A stretch of DNA of 64,000 bases from Nilaparvata lugens (lineage: Eukaryota > Arthropoda > Insecta > Hemiptera > Delphacidae). The notes beneath the pieces are model-generated. The model saw nothing but the letters and a program-made list of their open reading frames with translations. It had not been told where the DNA came from and ran no database searches. This document shows, one piece after another, positions 1 through 10,100 of the stretch. Positions within the stretch are counted from its first letter, which is position 1. Each line of letters opens with the position of its first letter. The stretch spans positions 50,607,607-50,671,606 of the forward strand of contig NC_052511.1 of NCBI RefSeq assembly GCF_014356525.2, written 5' to 3'. The position numbers and the translations under genes were made by a program.

Positions 1-290
1 ATTCCTAAAATCAGCCAACGTTATCTCACGTCTCCTCCTTGTGTGAACCCACCCATAAGTTTCAATAATTCCTAAAATCAGCCAACGTTATCTCACGTCT
101 CTTTCTTGTGTGAACCCACCCATGAGTTTCAATAATTTATAAAATCATTCAACGTTATCTCACGTCTCTTTCTTGTGTGAACCCACCCATAAGTTCCAAT
201 AATTCCTAAAATCAGCCAACGTTATCTCACGTCTCCTCCTTGTGTAGAATCTCCCATTTATGTTCTAGTAATTCCTCAAATCAGCTAGCG
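1..290. repeat. 67-bp tandem repeat, about 4.3 units
   Basis: Units begin at 1, 68, 135 and 202, each with the start AATTCCTAAAATC or a close variant, then CAACGTTATCTCACGTCTC and TGTGAACCCACCCAT. The first three are exactly 67 bp apart. The fourth diverges after TTGTGT and a fifth partial unit fades out by about 290. The array runs off the left edge of the window. Confidence 0.93.
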
Positions 291-673
291 TTAGCAAAAC
301 AGTCGGGTATGAAATTGGATTCGACCAATTGGGTCGTAAACTGTAGAGCGGGGCCGACCGTCAACTCGCGAAGCATCATCGCAACTGTCAATCATGCACG
401 ATGTACGACAATTGAAAAACGGAATTTGGAACAAGCGGCTGCAAAAAATAGCTGAATCGGGAACGGTCACAAAGTGGGGTAAGTGGAATGGTCAGGAGTG
501 GGTGGGGGAAAGGATACAAGGGTGTGAGGGGGGATGTGTCACAGACAACCTCGTTAATCTTTTTCGAAATTCCCTTTTTCAACTTTTTCCCTTTTTCTCG
601 TCTATTTCCTGGAGAGAACACGATTAGAGAGATAGGGAGAGATAGGAATATGGGGATAGAATGAGAGAATAAG
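291..673. other. unique sequence, no gene recognised
   Basis: No convincing coding, splice or repeat signal is visible. Two overlapping open frames on opposite strands near 388-627 are short and lack recognisable domains. Confidence 0.5.
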
Positions 674-674
674 G

Positions 675-1070
675 TTCAGATTCGGATTCCTTTATTCATG
701 TGTTCAATCAAACAAAATCCAACTTAAGTTCTGGCGTTGAAAATAATCACCAGTAGGAGTAAAATAACATGGTGAATCATATTAAACTATTATTATATTT
801 TAAATATACGAGAGTTGAGGTACTACTGTAAGGCTAGGCACACACCAGTCTATCAAGACAATACAAGACATGATCAGACACGTTTAGTCACAATACTTCA
901 CATAGTTGTTTATGAAGACATGTCTAATTGCAATGACTGAACGGTTTGAGTTGCGTCACAAGCAGCTATGTGGATTATTGTGACTAAACGTGACTAGTCT
1001 TGTCTTGACTAACTGGAGTGTGCCTAGCCTTATGCTTTCTCATGAAACGGTGAAGTTTGGACCTTCAGAA
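675..1070. repeat. dispersed repeat C, copy 1, split by a MITE
   Basis: Begins near TTCGGATTCCTTTATTCATG and ends near GAAACGGTGAAGTTTGGACC. A second copy lies at 58011-58227. Copy 1 is interrupted at a TA dinucleotide by the MITE at 831-1030; copy 2 is uninterrupted there and so acts as the empty site. Confidence 0.85.
831..1030. mobile_element. Tc1/mariner-type MITE (family T), copy 1
   Basis: Terminal inverted repeats AGGCTAGGCACAC and GTGTGCCTAGCCT enclose 200 bp with subterminal mirrored AAGACA/TGTCTT and TTTAGTCACAAT blocks. It is flanked by TA on each side (829-830, 1031-1032). The paralogous site at 58186-58187 has a single TA, so a TA target duplication is shown directly. Other copies are at 24148, 24351 and 45366. 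It is too short to encode a transposase. Confidence 0.9.
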
Positions 1071-1308
1071 TGGAGAGAGAGAGAGGGATAGGAAGAAGGT
1101 GAGAAAAATTAGAGTGAAAGTGAGAAATAGGCAGACAGAGGATGAGTGAGAAACAGGTAGAAAGTTGGAAAGAGGAAAAGAAGAAGAGGGGATAAGGGAG
1201 AAAGAGATGGGGAAAGGAGAGGGGTAAAAAAGATGAGTAGATAAGTGATTGAAGATTTGCTAGAATATGTGTTAAAAATGGGAAAAACTATGTTCTTTTA
1301 ACTTCTCT

Positions 1309-1540
1309 GTGATAAGATCATCCCTTTCCTTCTTCTTTGTCATTTACTCATTCTACTTCTCCTCCTTCTTCTTCTCATTCTTCTCCTCTTCCTCATTTCT
1401 CTCGTTTTACTTTTTTCTTATTCTCCTCTTCCTCCTCTTTTTCTCCTTTTTGTTTCCCTTCTCCTCCTTATTTTTCTCCTTTCTGTTTCCCTTATTCTCC
1501 TTATTTTTCTCCTCCTCCTCATCCTCTCTCTCACCCCCTT
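1309..1540. repeat. pyrimidine-rich low-complexity tract
   Basis: CTT, CTC and TTC units dominate the plus strand. The segment near 1384-1500 is duplicated at 1840-1871 plus 2665-2740, and the second copy is split by the element at 1872. The open frames here are compositional artefacts. Confidence 0.85.
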
Positions 1541-1835
1541 TGGTAGAGAGTTAGTGGGGAGGATATTTTTTAATATTCTTTCCGAAGAATGGACATTGAT
1601 ATGTCCAAAGCTCCGCCAATTTATGTAGATGCATAACAATATAATTATTATCTATAGTTATTATATCACAAATTGCTTTTTCATATCATATACAGTTCAA
1701 CAATTATTTTCTTAGTCTATATTATGTAAATTCATCTATAATTTTGCTGTATTGTGAGCTATTGTATATAAGTCAATAAGCCAGTATATATTGTAATCTA
1801 CATAAATAAAGTACTCAATCAATCAATCAATCAAT
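1541..1835 (+). mobile_element. (TCAA)n-tailed retroelement end (family S), copy 1
   Basis: A unit of about 290 bp starting TGGTAGAGAGTTAGTGGGG, with a GGACAT...ATGTCC hairpin followed by AAAGCTCCGCCAATTTATG, then AATAAAGTACTCAATC and a (TCAA)n tail. Eight copies occur in the window with the same start and nearly the same length. That suggests a SINE-like element or a fixed 3' end of a LINE. It has no coding capacity. Confidence 0.85.
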
Positions 1836-1871
1836 CTTCTCCTCTTCCTCAATTCTCTCGTTTTACTTTTT

Positions 1872-2664
<793 letters not shown>

Positions 2665-2785
2665 TTTTCTTATTATCCTCTTCCTCCTCTTTTTCTCCTT
2701 TCTGTTTCCCTTCTTCTCCTTATTTTTCTCCTCTTCCTCTTCCTCTCACCTATCCACTACCTCTTCCTCTCTCCCTCTCATGCTC

Positions 2786-2955
2786 AACTCACACTTACGC
2801 GACTCAGGTCGAGAAGAGACTCGACTCTAGTCGAGAGCATGTGTTTCCAAATGGTGACACTCAGACCAGTCGACTCTAGTCTCCGCGACGTCACCATTTC
2901 AAAACACATGCTCTCGACTAGAGTCGAGTCTCTTCTCTGTGTTTGAGTTGAACCT
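2786..2955. mobile_element. long-TIR MITE (family M2), degraded copy
   Basis: Left arm CTCAACTCACACTTACGCG then AGAAGAGACTCGACTCTAG is mirrored by GACTAGAGTCGAGTCTCTTC at the right. The better copy at 33318-33500 has TTA duplications. The right terminus here is eroded. Confidence 0.8.
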
Positions 2956-3120
2956 TTATTCTTCCTCGTCTTTCTCTTCTTGTATTTTTTGTCTGCTTCT
3001 TTCTCTTCTCTTCCTTCTCGCTCCTATTCAAGGGTTGTGCGGGGGAGAGTAAGAGAGATAAAGAGAAAGATAGAGCCACAATAAAACTCAGGGCCATAGA
3101 GACAGAAAACGGAAAAAAGA

Positions 3121-3404
3121 GATTGATTGATTGAGTACTTTATTTATGTAGATTACAATATATACTACTGCCTTATACACTTATATACAATAGCTTACAA
3201 TACAGCAAAATTATAGATAAATACACATAATATGAATTATGAAAATTATTATTGAGCTGTATATAATATGAAAAAAAAAACAATTTGTAATAACTATAGA
3301 TAATATTGTTATGCATCTACATAAATTGGCGGAGCTTTGGACATATCAATGTCCATTCTTTGGAAAGAATATCCGAAGTATTCTTCCCACTAACTCTCTA
3401 CCAA
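3121..3404 (-). mobile_element. family S retroelement end, copy 2
   Basis: Reverse-oriented copy: GATTGATTGATTGAGTACTT at the left, CACTAACTCTCTACCA at the right. It abuts a purine (GA)n run at 3421-3443. Confidence 0.85.
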
Positions 3405-3604
3405 ATAGAGAGTTATCTAACAGAGAGAGAGAGAGAGAGAAAGAGTCAGTGAGAGAATGAGTGAGTGATTGAAAGAGATTTAATAGAATGTGTGTTCTAA
3501 AAGAAACAACACCTTTACTCTACCATAGAGAGCTTATGCTATATGTTCTATAGCTTATTCTATATATTTTTATCCTCTATAACCTTACTTTAAATTCTCA
3601 CTAT

Positions 3605-3697
3605 AGAGAGCGTCACTCTATACTATCAGCATCATTTGAATGGGACGCTTTGGTGCTATCTCCCTCTACTGCTGACAGTCCGAAGTGATTCTCTCTC
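3605..3697. mobile_element. short MITE (family Q), diverged copy
   Basis: Contains CACTCTATACTATCAGCAT at one end and GCTGACAGTCCGAAGTGATT at the other. This matches the inverted ends of the cleaner copies at 21545 and 61611. Confidence 0.5.
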
Positions 3698-4014
3698 TCT
3701 CTAGAAGGAAAGAAGTAAACAGCCATGAATCTGTCAGTCAGTCTGTCGGCTAGAAGTGGCAATTTTTAGAACCGTGACTTTTTAAATTACTAGGCGCCAC
3801 TGGAGAAATCTATAAACATAATTTAGTTTACAAATCCAGAATCAGGAATTTTGTGGAAGTTGACAAAACTTCCACCTGGAGCGCAGAAGGTGGTTTCATT
3901 GTAGCAGTTTCGCTGTTCCTATTTCGTAACTAGGGAACATACTCGACTGTAAAGAAAACATAAGGTTTCATTACAGTAGAGTATGCTGTAGTGAGAATCA
4001 TATGTTTATTTGTT

Positions 4015-4352
4015 CTACAAACAGCTGTTTACCAGCTTAATTTCATACATGGAAAACAGCTGAGATTGAATGAATATGACGAAAAAAAATTAGCAGCTGT
4101 GTAGACTATAAATTGCATGCCTCATTGAATGCAATTTTTATGCACTATTAAATAGGATGCAAAGAACTTATAACAGCTCGTCTGGGCGCCTAGATGTCTT
4201 CTGGTTTTCTCGCGCTAAATTCCGGAAAGCGTTACATGATAATTAAATCTTGTGTAAGCATGATCTGATCAAATAAATAGTTAGTGTATCAGTGTGGATG
4301 GTTTGGGACGTCGTTATAACTGCGCGAGGTCTACGGTTCACAGAACTACTAG
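4015..4352 (+). mobile_element. Helitron-like element (family B), 3' part
   Basis: Ends GCGCGAGGTCTACGGTTC ACA GAAC TACTAG: a GTTC-ACA-GAAC hairpin six bases before CTAG, the layout of a Helitron 3' end. Interior AGCAGCTGTGTAGACTATAA is shared with the copy before 8620. It is inserted in an element-E copy whose sequence resumes at 4353. The left edge is approximate. Confidence 0.65.
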
Positions 4353-4458
4353 TAAACCTGTAGCAGCTACCGTCTATAGAAGGCATTGACAAGACAGAGG
4401 ATCGGCAACGTTGTTCTCCTATCTTTCTCCACTGCAATTATAACGTGGACCTCACTGT
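4353..4458 (+). mobile_element. element E, right-end fragment
   Basis: Matches the E right end: CTACCGTCTATAGAAGGCAT, GATCGGCAACGTTGTTCTCC, and terminus CATTATAACGTGGACCTCAC with one substitution. The left part of E is replaced by the Helitron-like insertion. Confidence 0.8.
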
Positions 4459-4675
4459 ATCATTTCGACTGTTCTTAAAACGTGAATCTCTCTATAGATT
4501 GAAATATTTGTCACAATCACTCATTAGCACTATTATTAATTACTCTGTTGCATATCCATACTGTTTCAGTATTAAAATTAGATATAAAATTGGTCATCAA
4601 CAGACTGCAGCAATTTACTATAATGTCAAGGTGTGACCCACACATAACCTTGAGATTAGAGTATGTTCCTACAGT

Positions 4676-4703
4676 CTGATGAAGACCAACAACAGGTCGA
4701 AAC
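4676..4703 (+). ncRNA. hammerhead-ribozyme-like motif
   Basis: CTGATGA (4676-4682) is followed by a four-pair stem GACC/GGTC (4684-4687 with 4695-4698) and a seven-base loop, then GAAA (4699-4702). This is the order of the hammerhead catalytic core (CUGAUGA, stem II, GAAA), as known from Penelope-like elements and retrozymes. I do not see clear long stems I or III, so self-cleavage is not implied. It ends next to a Helitron-like boundary at 4712. Confidence 0.45.
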
Positions 4704-4711
4704 GATTGTAA

Positions 4712-5614
4712 CTAGTAGTTCTGTGAACAGTAGACCTCACGCAGTATTCTCATCCACAAGAACCAGATGTAACTGTTTCAAATGTTAACAAACTCAGTTC
4801 ACGTTTGAATTTGTATTCCATATGATATAATTCATCCAGTTCCGTGATGATCTTTCTATCTGATGAAAATTAATTTTTCAGAATCAAAAATATTACAATT
4901 CCTCCAGCATTATTTAGTTCATTTGTTTATTTTTATCCACCTATTAAATTAGTTTTTTCGAATGTGAGAATATTGATACTGATGGGCACGCATAATAATA
5001 CCATGACTGCAAAACAAAATATCGAAGCCAAAGACCTTAAAGCTGCGGTTGGACCAAATTTATTGAAAAAAGGTTGATAACTCGATCCTTTTAGATTATA
5101 TTTGATTGAACATAACTTAACATACACATGATGAACATATGTGTTTGTCAACTTCCGTTCAATCTAATTGAATATATAAGGATTAAGTTATAACCATCTT
5201 GTTAATAACTTTGGTCTAAACCCAGCTTAAAGATGCATACCTCTTCAATGTCTTTGATTGAAACTATAGACCTTATACAAATACAGTAATAGACTGGCTT
5301 CTCCACACATCTGTGTAATCACTTGTCAGCTGATTTATGATGAATAATTCTATAGTCTGATTTTTACTCTAATATTGACATATGAAGGAGGCTCCTTTTC
5401 CCTTTTATATTATCCTTGGAATGCAAAATTTCCAAAAACCTTCTATATACGTCGACGTGCAATTTAAAAAGGAGCATACCTGTCAAATTTCATAGAAATC
5501 TATTACCGCTTTTCGCCGTAAATGCGCAACATATAAATATATTTATAAACATTTGAACATTAGGAGAAATGCCAACCGTCGACTTGAATCTTAGACCTCA
5601 CTTCGTTCGGTCAA
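4712..5614 (-). mobile_element. Helitron-like element (family B), nearly full length
   Basis: Read on the minus strand it starts TTGACCGAACGAAGTGAGGT and ends with the GTTCACAGAAC hairpin and CTAG at 4715-4712. Blocks are shared with 53752-54157 (about 360 bp at its 5' half) and with 27200-27440 (interior). About 0.9 kb, no transposase, so non-autonomous. Confidence 0.7.
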
Positions 5615-5658
5615 TTAATAACTCATAGTAAACTTAATGACTTACAAATATCATTATA

Positions 5659-5800
5659 CTAGCCGTCAGGCTCGCTTCGCTCGCCATATCCGTCTAGCAT
5701 GGGGTGTCCGCCCCCTGGACCCCCGACTGGATCGTCCATAAATGAAATCAGCGGGCTCGCTTCGCTCGCCTGCATTTTTCATTTGAACATTTTTATCATC
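5659..5800 (-). mobile_element. Helitron (family A) 3' end
   Basis: Minus strand ends with a GC-rich hairpin GGCGAGCGAAGCGAGCC, then TGACGGCTAG, followed by host T: the canonical CTAG-T Helitron terminus. An inverted second copy of the hairpin lies about 100 bp inside (5755-5772). The 5' end is not identified. Confidence 0.75.
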
Positions 5801-6140
5801 ATCAGTTTTTGGGCATATCTTTGATGAAATATTAACCTCATCACAAAATTTTAAGACGCTTATTTTGGATGTATCTTTGGCTTTATTTCAAATTCCTTCT
5901 AACACAACATTATTACACCCCAGCTGAGCTTCTTTAGTAAATTTGAGCATTTTCTGTTTATTTTTTTCCGATAAAGCTGAGAAAGCGCAAAAAACGCTGA
6001 TTTTGGGCGTATCTTTGGCGTTATTCCAAATTCCTTCTAACACAACATTATTAGCATCCATAATAATCTGGAGATAATCCAATTGAGATTCGATGAAGGG
6101 GACAGATAATAGGCGTGAGACGTGACTCAACAAGGATAGT
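5800..6140 (-). pseudogene. decayed coding-like region with a 46-codon tandem duplication
   Basis: AAATTCCTTCTAACACAACA occurs at 5890 and 6028, a period of 138 bp, exactly 46 codons. On the minus strand one frame reads NNVVLEGIWNNAKDTPKIS in the first unit. In the second, the W codon TGG is TGA, after which the frame continues NKAKDTSKISVLKF to about 5800. Length divisible by three and a frame kept on both sides of one stop suggest former coding sequence. No family recognised. Confidence 0.35.
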
Positions 6141-6318
6141 AAACCTTATCGTTGTGAGACATTTCAAGGCATAATCATCAGAGACAGGGGCGTTCACAGA
6201 CTCAACAACCCTTTAATTTCCTCATTCTCCTACTCCTCTTTCTTCTCCCATTCTTCCTCCTCATTCTCCCATTTCTCCTCCTCATCCTCTCATCCTTCTT
6301 CACCTCCTCCTCCTTTTT

Positions 6319-6613
6319 TGGTAGAGAGTTAGTGGGGAGGATATTTTTAATATTCTTTCCGAAGAATGGACATTGATATGTCCAAAGCTCCGCCAATTTA
6401 TGTAGATGCATAACAATATAATTATCTATAGTTATTATATTACAAACTACTTTTTCATATCATATACAGTTCAATAATTATTTTCTTAGTCTATATTATG
6501 TAAATTTATCTATAATTTTGCTGTATTGTAAGCTATTGTATATAAGTGTATAAGCCAGTATATATTGTAATCTACATAAATAAAGTACTCAATCAATCAA
6601 TCAATCAATCAAT
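6319..6613 (+). mobile_element. family S retroelement end, copy 3
   Basis: TGGTAGAGAGTTAGTGGGG start, GGACAT/ATGTCC hairpin, AATAAAGTACTC and (TCAA)n tail. Both flanks are pyrimidine tracts (6215-6318 and 6614-6790). Confidence 0.87.
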
Positions 6614-6914
6614 CCTCCTCCTCTTCCTCATATTTCTCCCCCACCTCCTCATAAACCTCAAGCTCCTCCAGCTTCTTATTTATCCTCTTGTCCTGCTCCT
6701 TAACCATCTTCTCCTCCTCCTTCCTTTTCTCATTTCATCTTTCCTCCACCCTCTTCTCATTCTTCATCTCTCACTTCTTCTTTTTCACCTTCTTATCAAG
6801 GTTTCCTCTTCCCATTCCATTTCGTCATGGAAGTACCTTTTTGGAAAATGTCACCTATTTGTAGATTATCTATTTTATAACAATTGATAAATTATCCATT
6901 GTATATGAATACAA

Positions 6915-7010
6915 TAATAAGAACTGAATAGAATTACTTTTTTATTTGTTGACGTAGCGAAGTTTTGACAGTAATGTTCAATCTATCACTAAACCAAGTG
7001 GTTAGCAGGA
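6915..7010 (-). mobile_element. (ATTCT)n-tailed retroelement 3' end, diverged
   Basis: Read on the minus strand: AAAACTTCGCTACGTCAACA then AATAAAAAAGTAATTCTATTC. It matches the plus-strand copy ending near 16315. Confidence 0.6.
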
Positions 7011-7019
7011 AATACAAAT

Positions 7020-7960
7020 ACAGTACATAATATACAAAGATAATAAACAAAATCTAAACAAAGAATGACAATAAAATGCAATAATATGAGAGTTCATTAT
7101 CGGAAATTGAAGGTCTTAGAAAATACATTCATTTCAATAAATAATCTCTGTTGAAAGTGTAGACAAAAACATCAAAATTGACATGAGAATCTTGTAATAG
7201 AACTACATAATTTTTATTATTTGTCATGAATTTTCACAATGAATAGATAAATTGCTGACGACGGTGAAAATTCATGACAAGTAAAATTATGGAAAAAATG
7301 AGAGGCTCTGGCAGTTGGTTACGAGGACGGGACCTGGAGCTATCTACTGCAGATAATCGGGCCCGGCTCTACCCTTCTTTTCCGAGACACCATTTTCCTG
7401 GTTCAGTGAGTTCAGTGAGCTAATATTATCAATTTTATTATCATATATTATTCATCTTTTTTATTGAAGGCAAATCCTGTAATTATTCTATTGTTTGTTT
7501 AAAAAGTTTTCTCAATATTATTTTTATTTAAGTTTCCAGTTTCATTTGAGTTACAATTTGATAAATCGATTACTTAGTTCTCCAAAATATAACTGTTTTG
7601 TTTATTATTTTAAAATATAGTTCCTTTCTCATGAGTTATAGAGTTAGATCAATTTAACCTCTCGCAAGCCAAGCGATTCCCCTATTATAAATTGTTACCA
7701 TAATGTCTAGGGTTGTTCTCACAACCTTATAATACAATCACAATACCATACATAATATAACCCCAATATATTCCTATTTTAAATACCCCATTACATGGTG
7801 TTGGGCGTCGTTCTCATGAGAAAGAGTTTATTTATTGACAAGATTAGCCTTCAAATTATCTATTGACATTTTCATTTCAGGTCATTATCATAATTATCAT
7901 ATTCTGTGTTTGATCTCGTATAATTATGTCCTCTATTCTCTCAACGTACAGGGTAAATGT
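7020..7960. other. unique AT-rich sequence with one perfect hairpin
   Basis: No gene recognised. A 17-bp perfect inverted repeat, TTGTCATGAATTTTCAC at 7221-7237 against 7264-7280, forms a hairpin with a 26-base loop. CTTTCTCATGAG-type palindromes flank 7624-7826. Confidence 0.5.
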
Positions 7961-7986
7961 GATAATTGTATTATTGTTATATTGAG

Positions 7987-8033
7987 ATGAGTAGCTCTAG
8001 TTCTAGTGACTCTGAACAATCACCTAGTGAATT
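7987..8033 (+). CDS. possible exon start cut by the assembly gap
   Basis: ATG at 7987 opens MSSSSSSDSEQSPSEF and the frame is still open when the N run starts at 8034. A serine-rich acidic start is common in nuclear proteins and some transposases. Only 15 codons are visible and the far side of the gap is transposon sequence, so this may be chance. Confidence 0.2.
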
Positions 8034-8133
8034 NNNNNNNNNNNNNNNNNNNNNNNNNNNNNNNNNNNNNNNNNNNNNNNNNNNNNNNNNNNNNNNNNNN
8101 NNNNNNNNNNNNNNNNNNNNNNNNNNNNNNNNN
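8034..8133. other. assembly gap of exactly 100 N
   Basis: One hundred consecutive N. A round number is usual for a scaffold gap of unknown true size. Sequence to the right begins inside a Helitron-like element whose 5' part is therefore missing. Confidence 0.99.
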
Positions 8134-8620
8134 CATACGTCAGTCAATATTAGTGTAAAAATCAGACTAAAGTATAATTCATCATAAATCAGCTGTCGAG
8201 TGGATTATAAATTGCATGCCATGACGCATGCAATTCAATATCTCAATGTAACTTGGTAAAAAATCAGCAGCTGTGTAGACTATTAATTGCTTGCCTCATT
8301 GAATGCAATTTTTATGCACTATTAAATGAACTATTGATTGCGTGCAATAACGCATGCGATTGATAACTAAAATGACATAGTATTGTCTCTGGAACTTTCT
8401 CTGCTTTGAACTCGGGCTGTCCTGTTGCCAGTATGTCTTGAAGGAGATTAGCTTTTGATGTTAGCATTTTTGATACACCAACCCCAACAGCCAGCCATGA
8501 GCCGTTATCACACCGATATCTCGCCAACACGACATACAGACAGGATTTACTCTGATGGACAGTATAATAGGAGGCTGCGGTTTATAACTGCGCGAGGTCT
8601 ACTGTTCACAGTACTACTAG
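8134..8620 (+). mobile_element. Helitron-like element (family B), 3' part
   Basis: Begins at the gap with CAATATTAGTGTAAAAATCAG, matching the interior of the 4712-5614 copy. It ends with a GCGCGAGGTCTACTGTTC hairpin segment and CTAG at 8617-8620. The middle matches 27945-28328. Confidence 0.7.
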
Positions 8621-8689
8621 TTCATACATTGATATTATTAATAGTATCTGTAGCTAGCAGGTATAATGTAGGACTATTCCAGTATTTTT

Positions 8690-8824
8690 ACTTTCCTTGC
8701 CCTATTACCATAGGTAGGAAAAAGTATTGCTTTCCGAAAAAATTAGGTACCCCAATTTCTAAATTTCTATACGTTCAAGGTCTCCTCAATCCAAAAAAGT
8801 GATTTTTGAGTATTGGTCTGTGTC

Positions 8825-8888
<64 letters not shown>

Positions 8889-9144
8889 ATTGTAGTGCGT
8901 CTGTGTACACGATATCTCATCTCCCATCCGTTAACGGAATGACTTGAATTTGGAACGTAAGGTCCTTACACTATAAGGAGCCGACACGAACAATTTCGAT
9001 CAAATTGCAATCCAATTGCGGCTAGAAGTCGAAAGTATTGCTTTCCGAAAAAAATTAAGGTACCCCAATTTCTAAATTTCTATACGTTTCAAGGTCTCCT
9101 CAATCCAAAAAAGTGATTTTTGAGTATTGGTCTGTATGTCTGTC

Positions 9145-9202
<58 letters not shown>

Positions 9203-9869
9203 TGTGTATGAGTGTATGTGCGTCTGTGTACACGATATCTCATCTCCCAGTTAACGGAATGACTTGAAATTTGGAACGTAAGGTCCTTACACTATAAGGA
9301 GCCGACACGAACAATTTCGATCAAATGCAATCCAAGATGGCGGCTAAAATGTCGAAAATGTTTTCAAAAACAGGGTTTTTCGCGATTTTCTCGAAAACGG
9401 CTCCAACGATTTTGATCAAATTTAATCCTGAATAGTCATTGATAAGCTCTATCAACTGCAACAAGTCCTATATCTGTAAAAATTTCAGGAGCTCCGCCCC
9501 ATCTATGAAAAGTTTTTTTTTTCAATTATCAGGCTTCAGATACAATTTGAACAAAAAATTCCAAGTGGAAAAGATTGAGCATGAAAATCTCTACAATTAA
9601 TGTTCAGTATAATTTTCACCTAAAATTTAAAATAAGCTCAAAATTCGAGAAAATGTGATTATTAAATTGCAAACTGTTGGCAACTGTTGGTTCTATTAAA
9701 TCATTCACTACGAAGACAGCAGATATATAGTGTGTTTCCAGCGTTATTGACCTATCACCAGCTGTCTCATATCTTTGAATAGTAGACTTGAGATGCGCGA
9801 GTACACTAGCGTCAGGTGATCAATTTTCTTAACGGCAAGGAAAGTTGTGTGAGTGTGCCACACCAGATT
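8690..9869 (+). mobile_element. element I, copy 2, with internal duplication
   Basis: Begins ACTTTCCTTGCCCTATTACC and ends at GCCACACCAGATTTT. The first 330 bp, including the (GT)n run, are present twice (8708-9028 and 9029-9350), joined inside the GGCGGCTA motif. This suggests unequal exchange or template switching. GT runs at 8830-8884 and 9147-9203. Confidence 0.85.
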
Positions 9870-10100
9870 TTTTGAAGGATTCACTTCAAACTCTCTGTAT
9901 CATCTACCTTCTCTTTCTTGTTCATAACCCATCATATTTCCATCTCTGTCTGTTGTAGCTCGTTTATTTGCAGACTACCAGCCTAGTTGGAAAGTAATTC
10001 GCAAGCAATCGTCGTGTTTTTTCTCTCATTAGGCGGCCACAGAATGAACATCGCGGTCGACTGCTGTGCTCTGAGCTCTTTACTTTAGCTCTGCGATCCA
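9870..10100. other. unique spacer
   Basis: Mixed-composition sequence with no gene or repeat recognised. Confidence 0.4.

Noticed and set aside
1541..1600. tRNA-derived SINE head for family S
   Set aside because: TGGTAGAGAGTTAGTGG is loosely like a pol III A box, but I find no B box at the expected distance and no tRNA-like fold.
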